The notes under the pieces were generated by a model. It was not told the DNA's origin and did not search any database. It was given only the letters and a program-made list of their open reading frames with translations. A stretch of DNA of 64,000 nucleotides, from NCBI RefSeq assembly GCF_028771845.1, contig NZ_CP118270.1:3968001-4032000 (forward strand). Reading direction: 5' to 3'. The stretch comes from Paenibacillus marchantiae. GTDB lineage: Bacteria; Bacillota; Bacilli; Paenibacillales; Paenibacillaceae. The number at the start of each line of letters is the position of its first letter. Position 1 is the stretch's first letter. Both the position numbers and the translations under genes were made by a program. Positions 34,997 to 43,619 of the stretch are shown here, in pieces.

Positions 34997-36334
34997 TTGT
35001 ATATCGATAATCGCAAGTTAAAAAACAAACACATAAACACGCTTCAAATGTTGTGCCTGCTATTCGGAATAATGCTGCTCTTATCCGCATGTGGGCAGTC
35101 ACAGAAGCCTTCCTCGTCAGAGCAAAATAACAATAATGCCGGAACGGAGACCAATGCGAATTCAAACACAGGTGCAAACAATCAGAATGATCAGGATGAT
35201 CAACAGAATACAGTGCCTCCACAGGAAGAGAAGAATCCGGTAGAAGAGCAGCTCGACCAATTGTCTTTGGATGAGAAGATCGGACAAATGATTCTGGCGG
35301 GTGTTCAGGGAACCACTTTGGATGCTCAAGCGAAACAGATGATCACGGATCAGAAGGTGGGAGGGATTATTTTCTATGCGAATAATGTCTCGACCGTGCC
35401 AGGAACGGCAAAGTTCGTGCAATCCATTAAGGATGCCAATCGTTCCAATCCAGTTCCAATTTTCATGAGTGTGGATCAGGAGGGTGGCAAAGTTAGTCGA
35501 ATGCCAGAAACGGTAGAGTCTATACCTTCCAATGGGAAAGTGGGGAAGACGAAGGATGCTGATTTGGCTGAAACGATGGGCAAATTGTTAGCAAGACAAA
35601 TTCAGCTGGTAGGTTTTAACGTCGATTTTGCTCCAGTGATGGATGTAAATAGTAATCCGAATAACCCGGTAATTGGGGATCGTTCATTTGGAAGTTCGGC
35701 CAGTCTGGTTTCACAAATGGGCATAGCTGAGATGAAAGGGCTGCGCAGCGAAGGGATTATTCCGGTGGTGAAGCATTTTCCCGGTCATGGAGACACGTCA
35801 GTGGACTCCCACTTGGATCTGCCTGTCGTGAACAAAACGGAGAAGCAACTTGCCCAGCTGGAGTGGATTCCGTTTGAGGCAGCGGTGAAGGAACAGGTGG
35901 AAGCGGTTATGGTAGCTCATATTCTGTTTCCCAAGCTTGATCCCGACCATCCGGCATCCTTGTCGGACGTCATTATTGGTCAGCAGTTGCGTGGCAAATT
36001 TAAGTATGACGGTGTGGTCATCACAGATGATCTGAGCATGGGCGCGATCGCGAAAAATTATAAGTTGAACGATGCCGCCGTAGCGACGGTTCAAGCAGGG
36101 AGCGATATTCTGCTAGTAGCTCACAGTTATGAGAGTGCCAAGACTATTTTTGATACGCTGAAGAGTGCGGTGAAGTCAGGGAAGATTTCAGAATCCCGAA
36201 TTAATGAAAGTGTATATCGAATTCTGGCTTTGAAACAGAAGTATAACTTGTCCGATGAGGAGCAGCCGTCTGGCGATTTGAAGCAGCTGAACGCTGACAT
36301 TGTGGATTGGCGCAAGCAGGTCGATGCCCGATAG
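34997..36334 (+). CDS. NagZ-like beta-N-acetylglucosaminidase, lipoprotein (GH3)
   Basis: 445 residues. Lipoprotein signal with lipobox LLLSAC (Cys ~32), a Ser/Asn/Gln-rich linker to ~75, then a GH3 N-terminal barrel: LSLDEKIGQMILAGVQG, KVGGIIFYANNV, FMSVDQEGGKVSRMP, VDFAPVMDVNSNPNNPVIGDRSFG, KHFPGHGDTSVDSH (acid-base His-Asp of NagZ, ~259-272) and VITDDLSMGAI (nucleophile Asp ~343). NagZ removes GlcNAc from muropeptides, here outside the membrane as in other Gram-positives. TTG 34997 has AGGAGGATGA about eight bases before. Confidence 0.9.
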   Translation: MYIDNRKLKNKHINTLQMLCLLFGIMLLLSACGQSQKPSSSEQNNNNAGTETNANSNTGANNQNDQDDQQNTVPPQEEKNPVEEQLDQLSLDEKIGQMILAGVQGTTLDAQAKQMITDQKVGGIIFYANNVSTVPGTAKFVQSIKDANRSNPVPIFMSVDQEGGKVSRMPETVESIPSNGKVGKTKDADLAETMGKLLARQIQLVGFNVDFAPVMDVNSNPNNPVIGDRSFGSSASLVSQMGIAEMKGLRSEGIIPVVKHFPGHGDTSVDSHLDLPVVNKTEKQLAQLEWIPFEAAVKEQVEAVMVAHILFPKLDPDHPASLSDVIIGQQLRGKFKYDGVVITDDLSMGAIAKNYKLNDAAVATVQAGSDILLVAHSYESAKTIFDTLKSAVKSGKISESRINESVYRILALKQKYNLSDEEQPSGDLKQLNADIVDWRKQVDAR

Positions 36335-36407
36335 TACCAACCTGTGTTATGATTTTGGAAAGAGAATTGCATATTCCATTACGACAGGTTAGAGGTGAGA
36401 CCTTTTT

Positions 36408-37112
36408 ATGTATACGATAATGATTATTGAAGATGATCCGAAGATTGCGGGTCTTCTTCAATCCCATATCGAGCGATATGGTGACAGGGCCGTTGCGGTT
36501 GAGGATTTTGAGCAAGTCGTTCAGCAGTTTGAACAAGTTAAGCCGCATGTCGTGCTGCTGGATATCAACTTGCCGAGTTACGATGGGTTCTATTGGTGTC
36601 GCCAAATTCGTTCCATTTCCACATGTCCGATTATTTTCATCTCGGCCCGAAGTGGCAAGATGGATCAGGTCATGGCGCTTGAGAACGGTGCGGACGATTA
36701 TATTACGAAGCCGTTTGAGCATGAGATTGTCATGGCCAAAATTCGAAGTCAGCTGCGCCGGGTGTATGGCGATTACGCTACGCGTCATGAAGAGCGCAAG
36801 GTGGAACTGGATGGACTAACTGTTTATCTGGAAAGATTGGAGATGGAGCTCGGTGACCGCAAGATACAACTGACCAAGAAAGAAACCATTTTGCTGGAGA
36901 CGTTGCTGCGTCGCAGTCCCAAACTGGTTAGCCGTGAAACCATCTTGGAAAAGCTGTGGGACGATTCGTTTGTGGATGATAACACACTTAGCGTGAATGT
37001 GACCCGCGTTCGTAAACGATTGACTGAGCTGGGAATTACAGATGCTCTGGAGACGGTAAGAGGTTCAGGTTATCGACTCAACAGTAATTGGAAGGCATCG
37101 TCGCCTTCATGA
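36408..37112 (+). CDS. BceR-type response regulator
   Basis: 234 residues. Receiver ~1-115 with IIEDD, phosphoacceptor Asp in LLDINLPSYDGFYWCRQIR, and Lys in DDYITKPFEHEI; winged helix ~130-225 (LTKKETILLETLLRRSPKLVSRETILEKLWDDSFVDDNTLSVNVTRVRKRL). The LPxYDGFYWCR motif is typical of BceR. In Bacillales these regulators switch on an ABC transporter that removes bacitracin or related peptides from the cell-wall target; that transporter follows at 38372-41069. The stop overlaps the kinase start. Confidence 0.9.
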   Translation: MYTIMIIEDDPKIAGLLQSHIERYGDRAVAVEDFEQVVQQFEQVKPHVVLLDINLPSYDGFYWCRQIRSISTCPIIFISARSGKMDQVMALENGADDYITKPFEHEIVMAKIRSQLRRVYGDYATRHEERKVELDGLTVYLERLEMELGDRKIQLTKKETILLETLLRRSPKLVSRETILEKLWDDSFVDDNTLSVNVTRVRKRLTELGITDALETVRGSGYRLNSNWKASSPS

Positions 37113-38095
37113 AGTTGTTTATCAAAGAACATATTGTACTGACTTGTTGGGTAATCGTTGTGCTGCTCACCGTGGTTGCGGTCTTCTGGTACGACGGCTA
37201 TGACCACTGGTTAACGGCCACGTATGCGGTATCTCTGGGGTTAGTCCTATACGCAGCCTACCTCATTTATCGGTATCTGTCCCATCGCATGTTTTATTCC
37301 CGGATGTCCCATCGAATGAATGATCTGAAAGAATTTGTTCCATTGAATGAGCCTGCTCCCTTGCCACAGGCATTGTCAGAACTGCTGGACTCACAGTACG
37401 GTCATTATTATGCGCATCTGCATCGTCTGGAACAGCGTCAACAGGAATATCTGACTTTTATGAATCAATGGGTTCATCAGATGAAGACACCTTTGTCCGT
37501 CATTGAACTGACGGTTGAGGATCAGGAGGATGAGGACCCCCGTTTCATCAGCATTCGAGAGGAAGCAGACCAGATGAGACGAGGACTGGAAACCGTGCTA
37601 TACATGGCGCGGCTGGAGACATTTGAACAGGATTTCAGTGTGGAGCCCGTATCCCTCAAGGCGGCCGGAGAAGAAGCCATCCATGAGCTGAAACGGTTCT
37701 TCATTCGCAATCACGTGTATCCCGAGATGAAAATTGATTCTGCGTTAATGGTTCAGTCGGATGCGAAGTGGATTCGGTTTGTCCTCGTGCAGCTGTTATC
37801 CAATGCCATCAAGTACTCTTCCGGGGGGAACGGGCAAAAGGTAACCATCCAGGCCCATGAATCCACAAGATCCATTATTCTTGAAGTGAAGGATCAGGGA
37901 GTCGGTATTCCCAAGTCGGATCTCAACCGAGTGTACCAGCCTTTTTTCACCGGAGAGAATGGGCGACATTTTAAAGAATCCACGGGGATGGGACTGTATA
38001 TTGTTAAGGATGTCCTGACACGAATGAACCATCGGATTGATCTTACATCCATTCAGGGAGAAGGGACAACGGTAACCATTACATTTGAAATTTAA
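37109..38095 (+). CDS. BceS-type intramembrane-sensing histidine kinase
   Basis: 328 residues. Two membrane segments at ~10-30 and ~37-55 with almost no extracytoplasmic loop, the hallmark of intramembrane-sensing kinases that read the activity of their ABC transporter. H-box MNQWVHQMKTPLSVIELT, N-box VLVQLLSNAIKYSSG, G boxes VKDQGVGIPKSDL and STGMGLYIVK. ATG 37109 overlaps the regulator's stop (ATGA); the in-frame ATG at 37088 is less likely. Confidence 0.9.
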   Translation: MKLFIKEHIVLTCWVIVVLLTVVAVFWYDGYDHWLTATYAVSLGLVLYAAYLIYRYLSHRMFYSRMSHRMNDLKEFVPLNEPAPLPQALSELLDSQYGHYYAHLHRLEQRQQEYLTFMNQWVHQMKTPLSVIELTVEDQEDEDPRFISIREEADQMRRGLETVLYMARLETFEQDFSVEPVSLKAAGEEAIHELKRFFIRNHVYPEMKIDSALMVQSDAKWIRFVLVQLLSNAIKYSSGGNGQKVTIQAHESTRSIILEVKDQGVGIPKSDLNRVYQPFFTGENGRHFKESTGMGLYIVKDVLTRMNHRIDLTSIQGEGTTVTITFEI

Positions 38096-38123
38096 ATATA
38101 AAGCGCATAATGTGGAACGAATT

Positions 38124-38169
38124 GAGAAGACGTCTGGTGCCCTGACAGGGATCGGCGTCTTTCTCATTT
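38124..38169 (+). terminator. possible terminator between kinase and ABC genes
   Basis: GAGAAGACG (38124-38132) pairs with CGTCTTTCTC (38156-38165) with one bulge, followed by ATTTT. Would separate bceRS from bceAB transcription. Confidence 0.5.
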
Positions 38170-38213
38170 TCTACATAGAAGAAACACGCCAAAGGGCGAC
38201 GAGACATATAACC

Positions 38214-38227
38214 TTACAATAATGTCA
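38214..38227. promoter_or_regulatory. BceR-type binding site upstream of bceA
   Basis: TTACAATAATGTCA fits the TNACA-N4-TGTNA inverted repeat known for BceR-type regulators. It lies about 145 bases before the ABC ATPase start. Confidence 0.65.
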
Positions 38228-38371
38228 TGAAGATGAAAGGTTAATCCATAGGAGAATGGTCGAAACTTCGATAGACTGAAGTCAGAAAGTAGAGAACGAC
38301 CTCGAATTGCGATGAAGTTCAGTTCAACTTTGTTTAATTCAAATCCGAAATCTAAAAGGAGCCATTAACCT

Positions 38372-39142
38372 ATGGAAATATGTTCAGTGAAACAGATTAG
38401 CAAAATTTATAAAGGGATCGTGTCATACGAAGCCTTGTCAGGAATTGATCTCAGTATTCAGGAGGGGGAATTCGTTGGCATCATGGGTCCATCAGGCAGC
38501 GGCAAAACAACGTTGCTAAACATGATTTCAACCATTGACCACCCTACTTCAGGGGAACTGAAGATTGCAGGTAAGAACCCGTTTGAACTGAATCACGATG
38601 AACTGGCTCTGTTCAGACGCCGAGAGCTGGGGTTCGTATTTCAGTCGTTTAACCTGCTCAACACACTCACGGTAAAAGAAAATATTGTCCTGCCGCTTAC
38701 GCTGGACGGAGTACCGGTTGAGGAGATGAATGAACGCGTTGATCGACTCGCAGAGAAGCTCGGCATCGCATCTCTTCTGAACAAACGCACGTATGAAATT
38801 TCCGGAGGTCAAGCCCAGCGGACAGCAATCGCACGAGCCCTGATCCATTCCCCCAAGCTGGTGCTGGCCGATGAGCCTACAGGAAATCTCGATTCGAAGG
38901 CAGCGCGTGATGTAATGGAGATGCTGGAACGTCGCAACCAGGAAGATCGAGCCACCATGCTGCTGGTCACGCATGACGCTGTTGCGGCAAGTTATTGCAG
39001 CCGGGTTGTATTTATTAAGGATGGACGACTGTACAACGAGATTCATTACGGAGATAACCGATCGACGTTCTATCAACGAATTATCAACGTATTATCCCTG
39101 ATGGGAGGCTCTGGACATGAATTTTCGCCAGTTCGCCATTAA
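38372..39142 (+). CDS. BceA-type ABC transporter ATPase
   Basis: 256 residues. Walker A GPSGSGKTT, Q-loop FVFQSFNLLNTL, signature EISGGQAQRTAIARAL, Walker B LVLADEPTGNLD, switch His in LLVTHD. The signature SGGQ-A-Q and the C-terminal extension DGRLYNEIHYGDNRSTFYQRIINVLSLMGG are typical of BceA. ATG 38372 follows AAAGGAG. It partners the permease that begins within its last 26 bases. Confidence 0.92.
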   Translation: MEICSVKQISKIYKGIVSYEALSGIDLSIQEGEFVGIMGPSGSGKTTLLNMISTIDHPTSGELKIAGKNPFELNHDELALFRRRELGFVFQSFNLLNTLTVKENIVLPLTLDGVPVEEMNERVDRLAEKLGIASLLNKRTYEISGGQAQRTAIARALIHSPKLVLADEPTGNLDSKAARDVMEMLERRNQEDRATMLLVTHDAVAASYCSRVVFIKDGRLYNEIHYGDNRSTFYQRIINVLSLMGGSGHEFSPVRH

Positions 39143-41069
39143 TAATGTTGTTCGGAACAAACGAATTTACCTGGCCCATTTTCTGAGCAGTACGTTTTCC
39201 GTCATGATCTTTTTTACGTATGCACTTCTTTTGTTTCACCCGGATCTGAAGGATGGACTGAAGGGTTCAAGTGGGACAGTGACCATGCTTGCGAATCAGG
39301 GGTTTTTGATTGCTGAGATCATTATTTTCATCTTTTCGTTTCTGTTTCTGCTCTATTCCGTAGGTTCATTTCTAAAGACGCGTAAAAAAGAATTCGGCAT
39401 ATTTCAAATCATTGGCATGACACGTAAACAGATGAACCGACTGTTATTTATGGAAAACTTGTGCATTGGACTCGCCGCCATTGTGGCAGGCGTTGGATTA
39501 GGAATGATCTTTGCCAAGCTGATCCTGTTGATCTGCGGTTCGATGCTGGCGGTGGAAGAAAGTCTCCGATTCTATTTTCCATTAAAAGCAATCGCACTTA
39601 CTGTCGGAGCATTTCTGCTGCTGTTTGTTGTGATTGCGCTGAGCTCATCGCTGCTGATGCGAAAAGGGTCATTGATTGACCTTGTAAAATCAGAGGAAAA
39701 ACCAAAACTCGAGCCAAAGGCTTCTCGTCTTTTAGCACTTCTCTCCGTCATACTCATTGGGGGTGGATATGCGGGTGTATTTGCCTTTGTATGGATCACA
39801 TACTCTTTCCCTTTGCTGCTTGGTAGTGTTGTTTTGGTTATTGCAGGCACGTATCTGTTATTCACCCAACTTAGTGTGTATGCCATTCGGGCGCTCAAAG
39901 GCAATAAGCGTTTGTTTTTCCGCAAAACGAATTTGCTGTTTCTGTCCGAACTTACCTATCGAATGAAAGATAATGCGGTCATGTTTTTTATGGTGAGTGT
40001 GATCTCGGCTTCCGCCTTTACAGGCATTGGTACGATGCTGGCGATCGCTGATCCGGGATTGTCATCGATGTCAAATCCATATGCGTTTACCTACCAAAAT
40101 TCATGGGATACACCTGGCGCAGAACGGCACATCAGGAAGATCGAAGAGACTTTAATTGATAATGAAGTTCCGTATCAGAAAGGAAGTTATATTCCGCTAT
40201 TTGATGACGAGGGCAACTATATTATCAAACTCAGTGAATATAATCATCTTGCCAAGGCACTTGGTTACAAAGAGCGAACTTTGGAGAATGTCAACGATGC
40301 CTTTATGACTCCGGGCAATCTTACGAGTCGCAAGACATTACGAGCAGAAGCCGGGCAGGGTTCATCTCAGAAAAATATCAGTATGTGGGAAGTTCAGGAA
40401 AAGGTCAGATTAACAACACCTGCAACCGATATCGTCATCCCTGTTGAATTCAAAAGGGAAGTTTATGTGGTATCCAATGAGCTGTACGACAAGATGAATA
40501 AGGAATTTAATATTCAAATCGAGGCTGATGAAAATTATTATCCCGATAAAAAAACTCAATTTGTTGTGACAGATTGGATGGGAACGCGGAAGTTTGCTCC
40601 TGATCTGATTGAATCCATTCAAAATGACTCAGATGGTCAGGGATACTTCGAGATCAGCGCTCTCGTGCTGGATTGGCTTAATTCCAAACAAACTAATGGT
40701 ATTATCCTAATTCTAAGTGGATTGATTGGCATTGTCTTTTTCACCTTTGCTGCAAGTTTTACCTACTTCCGGTTATATGCTGATCTGGAACGGGATGAAG
40801 AGCAGTACCGCATGATTGGTAAGATGGGACTGAGTCGCCCGGAGCTTCGCAACATCGTAACCAGACAACTGGTATTGATGTTTTTCCTGCCAATAGCCTT
40901 GGCCATTATCCACAGCTCTGTTGCATTTGTTGCATTACAGCAGTTGGTTGATTTCTCTGTTATGGGTTATACTTTGCGCATTTTCCTCGTATTTGCATCC
41001 ATGCAGATTCTGTTCTTCCTTCTGGTACGCTGGCGCTATCTGCGTCATATGTATGCCAAATTGATCTAA
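39117..41069 (+). CDS. BceB-type ABC transporter permease
   Basis: 650 residues with ten membrane segments: segment 1 at ~18-38, three more (~58-75, ~108-138, ~155-175) with KTRKKEFGIFQIIGMTRKQMNRLLFMEN between, further pairs to ~300, a large extracytoplasmic domain of ~200 residues between segments 7 and 8 (~315-525), and three C-terminal segments. This is the BceB layout, unlike the four-segment MacB. The large domain binds the peptide-lipid complex. The start has GGGAGG upstream inside the ATPase gene. With bceRS upstream it makes a complete sensing and resistance module. Confidence 0.92.
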   Translation: MNFRQFAINNVVRNKRIYLAHFLSSTFSVMIFFTYALLLFHPDLKDGLKGSSGTVTMLANQGFLIAEIIIFIFSFLFLLYSVGSFLKTRKKEFGIFQIIGMTRKQMNRLLFMENLCIGLAAIVAGVGLGMIFAKLILLICGSMLAVEESLRFYFPLKAIALTVGAFLLLFVVIALSSSLLMRKGSLIDLVKSEEKPKLEPKASRLLALLSVILIGGGYAGVFAFVWITYSFPLLLGSVVLVIAGTYLLFTQLSVYAIRALKGNKRLFFRKTNLLFLSELTYRMKDNAVMFFMVSVISASAFTGIGTMLAIADPGLSSMSNPYAFTYQNSWDTPGAERHIRKIEETLIDNEVPYQKGSYIPLFDDEGNYIIKLSEYNHLAKALGYKERTLENVNDAFMTPGNLTSRKTLRAEAGQGSSQKNISMWEVQEKVRLTTPATDIVIPVEFKREVYVVSNELYDKMNKEFNIQIEADENYYPDKKTQFVVTDWMGTRKFAPDLIESIQNDSDGQGYFEISALVLDWLNSKQTNGIILILSGLIGIVFFTFAASFTYFRLYADLERDEEQYRMIGKMGLSRPELRNIVTRQLVLMFFLPIALAIIHSSVAFVALQQLVDFSVMGYTLRIFLVFASMQILFFLLVRWRYLRHMYAKLI

Positions 41070-41083
41070 TATAAATCTAATAG

Positions 41084-41125
41084 AACAGACACCGGACCTT
41101 AGGTTTGGTGTCTGTTGACTTTTTC
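41084..41125 (+). terminator. terminator after the BceB-type gene
   Basis: AACAGACACC (41084-41093) pairs with GGTGTCTGTT (41107-41116), then GACTTTTT. The right end overlaps the -35 box of the next promoter. Confidence 0.75.
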
Positions 41126-41144
41126 CTCCAAAGCAAAGTACTAT
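41115..41144 (+). promoter_or_regulatory. predicted promoter of the HpaB-type gene
   Basis: TTGACT (41115-41120), 18-base spacer, TACTAT (41139-41144). Confidence 0.55.
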
Positions 41145-41151
41145 TTCAATA

Positions 41152-41166
41152 GATACAATATGTATC
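41152..41166. promoter_or_regulatory. shared palindrome, copy 2
   Basis: GATACAATATGTATC followed by ATTTT, seven bases after the -10 box. Differs from copy 1 (31867) by one base in the centre over 21 bases. Confidence 0.65.
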
Positions 41167-41251
41167 ATTTTAGTTAACTTGAGTCTCGAAATGATTAAAA
41201 CATTATCACCATTGAGTTTCCTAGCCTTTCTAACTGAGAAGGAGGATTACA

Positions 41252-42691
41252 TTGAGCATAACAATGTCCCGTGGACAAGCTTATCTGCAACGGTTGAACG
41301 ATGAACGGAATGTATGGCTGGATGGAGAACGTATTCGCGTAACAGAGCATTCTGCCTTCCGGGGAACCTTACAAACGATTGAAAGTCTGTTCAATCTGGT
41401 GGATGATGCGGACACGAGAGAAACAGTGGCTTATTGGGATGAGCAGACGAACGGATATGTACACCAGGCTTTTCGAGTACCCTGCAATGCTCAGGAGATC
41501 AGCAGCAGGGCGGCAGCCTTTCGATTGTGGTCTGATCGTACCTACGGGGTAATGAGCCGTCTCTCGGATTACGCGCGATCTCGCCTGACTGGATGGTACG
41601 CCACACGGGATGCGATGGCTGCATATGACCCGGCATATGGAGGTAAAATCGCTACCTATTATGATGAGGCAAAACGGAAGGATGCCTTCCTGACCATTGT
41701 CCAGCGTGACCCGCAGATTAATCGTGCTCTGCCTGTAGGGGAAGATGAAGATGCAATGCTTCGAATCATTCGTACCAATACAGAGGGCGTTGTCCTCCGT
41801 GGGGCGAAGATGGTGGCGACTGCTGCTCCATATGCGGACGATATCATTGCATATCCGATTCAGCGCATTCCTGGACATCGCCCGGAATTGGCGCATATGG
41901 TTATTGTGGCAGCAGGAAGTCCAGGATTACATATGGTATGTAGAGAATCTTTTGCAACATTAGATTCAGATACTGCTCATCCGCTCAGTAGTCAGTATGA
42001 TGAGATGGATGCTGTATTATTTTTTGACGACGTATTTGTACCTTGGGAGCGTGTACTCCTGCACAACAATCCGGAAGCGGTATGGCAGATTCGCTGCAAC
42101 GTGGCATCCTCCAGTCTGGCTTATCATCAGAGCATTATTCGGCTACATTCGAAGCTGGAATTCATTACAGCCATCACGTCTTCCATCGCCAAGGAGATTG
42201 GAGTGGATGCCTTCCTGAATGTACAGGAACAGCTTGGGGAGATGATCAGCCAGATGCATACGATTGAAGGACTCATCGTCGCATCTGAGGCACAAGCTGC
42301 CCCGGATGTTCATGGGAACTGGCTACCATCATTCAAATATATCGAAACAGCCCGTAATCTGGGGAACCATTATTACCCGCGCGCTGTTGAGATTTTGAAG
42401 ACTATAGCCGCAGGTGGCCTTATTCAGATCCCTTCCGGGAAGCTGGAGCTGGAAGGAAGTATCAGCCCTATGATGAACAAGTATCTTGGAGGCGTAACGA
42501 TGCAGGCACCAGAGAAGATTCGGTTATTCCAGCTCGCCTGGGAGCTGACAGGAAGTCCGCTGGGAGCCAGACATGATCTGTATGAACGTTTCTATGCCGG
42601 TGACCCGGTACGCAATCGGGCGAGTCAGTATGTGCAATATGATAAGGACCGATTATATGCCCGGGTTGAACCCTGGTTACGTAGCAAGTGA
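41252..42691 (+). CDS. 4-hydroxyphenylacetate 3-monooxygenase-type flavin oxygenase (HpaB family)
   Basis: 479 residues of the two-component flavin monooxygenase family (HpaB/PvcC/YoaI type), with the acyl-CoA-dehydrogenase fold. Visible: GEDEDAMLRIIRTNTEGVVLRGAKMVATAAPYADDIIAYP (FAD/substrate region), MDAVLFFDDVFVPWERVLLHN, and a helical C-terminal domain with GGLIQIPSGKLELEG and ASQYVQYDKDRLYARV. HpaB hydroxylates phenols using FADH2 delivered by a separate reductase (HpaC); none is present in the window, though the Old Yellow Enzyme or nitroreductase types here are not usual partners. TTG 41252 has AAGGAGG eight bases before. Confidence 0.85.
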   Translation: MSITMSRGQAYLQRLNDERNVWLDGERIRVTEHSAFRGTLQTIESLFNLVDDADTRETVAYWDEQTNGYVHQAFRVPCNAQEISSRAAAFRLWSDRTYGVMSRLSDYARSRLTGWYATRDAMAAYDPAYGGKIATYYDEAKRKDAFLTIVQRDPQINRALPVGEDEDAMLRIIRTNTEGVVLRGAKMVATAAPYADDIIAYPIQRIPGHRPELAHMVIVAAGSPGLHMVCRESFATLDSDTAHPLSSQYDEMDAVLFFDDVFVPWERVLLHNNPEAVWQIRCNVASSSLAYHQSIIRLHSKLEFITAITSSIAKEIGVDAFLNVQEQLGEMISQMHTIEGLIVASEAQAAPDVHGNWLPSFKYIETARNLGNHYYPRAVEILKTIAAGGLIQIPSGKLELEGSISPMMNKYLGGVTMQAPEKIRLFQLAWELTGSPLGARHDLYERFYAGDPVRNRASQYVQYDKDRLYARVEPWLRSK

Positions 42692-42732
42692 TGAATGGTA
42701 CTGAATCTTTACTTATTTTAGCTTTATATTTG

Positions 42733-42762
42733 AAGCTCTGGCCTGATGCCTGGGCTTTTTAT
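42733..42762 (+). terminator. terminator after the HpaB-type gene
   Basis: AAGCTCTGGC (42733-42742) pairs with GCCTGGGCTTT (two mismatches), then TTATTT. Confidence 0.6.
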
Positions 42763-42911
42763 TTAGGTTATCTTTAGAAATGGTTTAGATTGATTTAAGA
42801 GACGTAGTATATAGTAGTAACGTATAGACATATGAACAATAACAAATGGAATGTACGGATACGAATTCGAATGAAAACTGAATTTATTGAAATAGGAATG
42901 AGAGGATTCGC

Positions 42912-43619
42912 ATGAGATACACACTATTAATTGCAGATGACGAACCCGAAATTGTGGAACTGCTTCAGCTGTACCTTGAGAAGGACTACAACATTGTGAC
43001 AGCCGTTAATGGAGTAGAGGCGCTAGAGTGTATCCGTTCAACTCAGATTGATCTGGTCATACTGGATATTATGATGCCTGTAATGGATGGACTCCAGCTG
43101 ATCAAACAAATCAGGTCCACACATCATATGCCTGTTCTGTTCCTGTCGGCCAAAAGCCAGGACCATGACAAAATCCTTGGACTCGGATTGGGTGCTGACG
43201 ACTACATCTCCAAACCTTTCAATCCTTTGGAGATTGTCGCCAGAGTGGAAGCTTTGCTCAGAAGAGTCAATCAATTTGATGCACCTGACGTGCCTGCTGC
43301 TAAGGAGTTAAATCTTGAGCTGGGTGAGCTTAGGCTTGATCGATCCCAATGTATCCTTTTTCGCTCGGGTAAACCTGTGACATTGACCTCTACAGAGTAC
43401 AAAATCGTGGAGCTTCTGCTTGAGCAGCCAGGTCGTGTCTTCACCCGTAAAAAAATATACGAAGCCGTTTGGGGAGATTATTACGCTCACGAGGACAGCA
43501 CGATAATGGTACATATCAGTAACATTCGGGAAAAGATCGAGCGCGACTCCAGGCAACCGGAATATTTAAAAACGATAAGGGGACTGGGATACAAAATTGA
43601 AGCGCCCATGGAAAGCTAG
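42912..43619 (+). CDS. OmpR-family response regulator, VanR-like
   Basis: 235 residues. Receiver with IADDE, phosphoacceptor Asp in VILDIMMPVMDG, FLSAK and Lys in YISKPFNP; effector winged helix LTSTEYKIVELLLEQPGRVFTRKKIYEAVWGDYYAHEDSTIMVHISNIREKIE. Close in pattern to VanR-type regulators, but no van genes are adjacent. Its end overlaps the kinase by 23 bases. Confidence 0.88.
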   Translation: MRYTLLIADDEPEIVELLQLYLEKDYNIVTAVNGVEALECIRSTQIDLVILDIMMPVMDGLQLIKQIRSTHHMPVLFLSAKSQDHDKILGLGLGADDYISKPFNPLEIVARVEALLRRVNQFDAPDVPAAKELNLELGELRLDRSQCILFRSGKPVTLTSTEYKIVELLLEQPGRVFTRKKIYEAVWGDYYAHEDSTIMVHISNIREKIERDSRQPEYLKTIRGLGYKIEAPMES

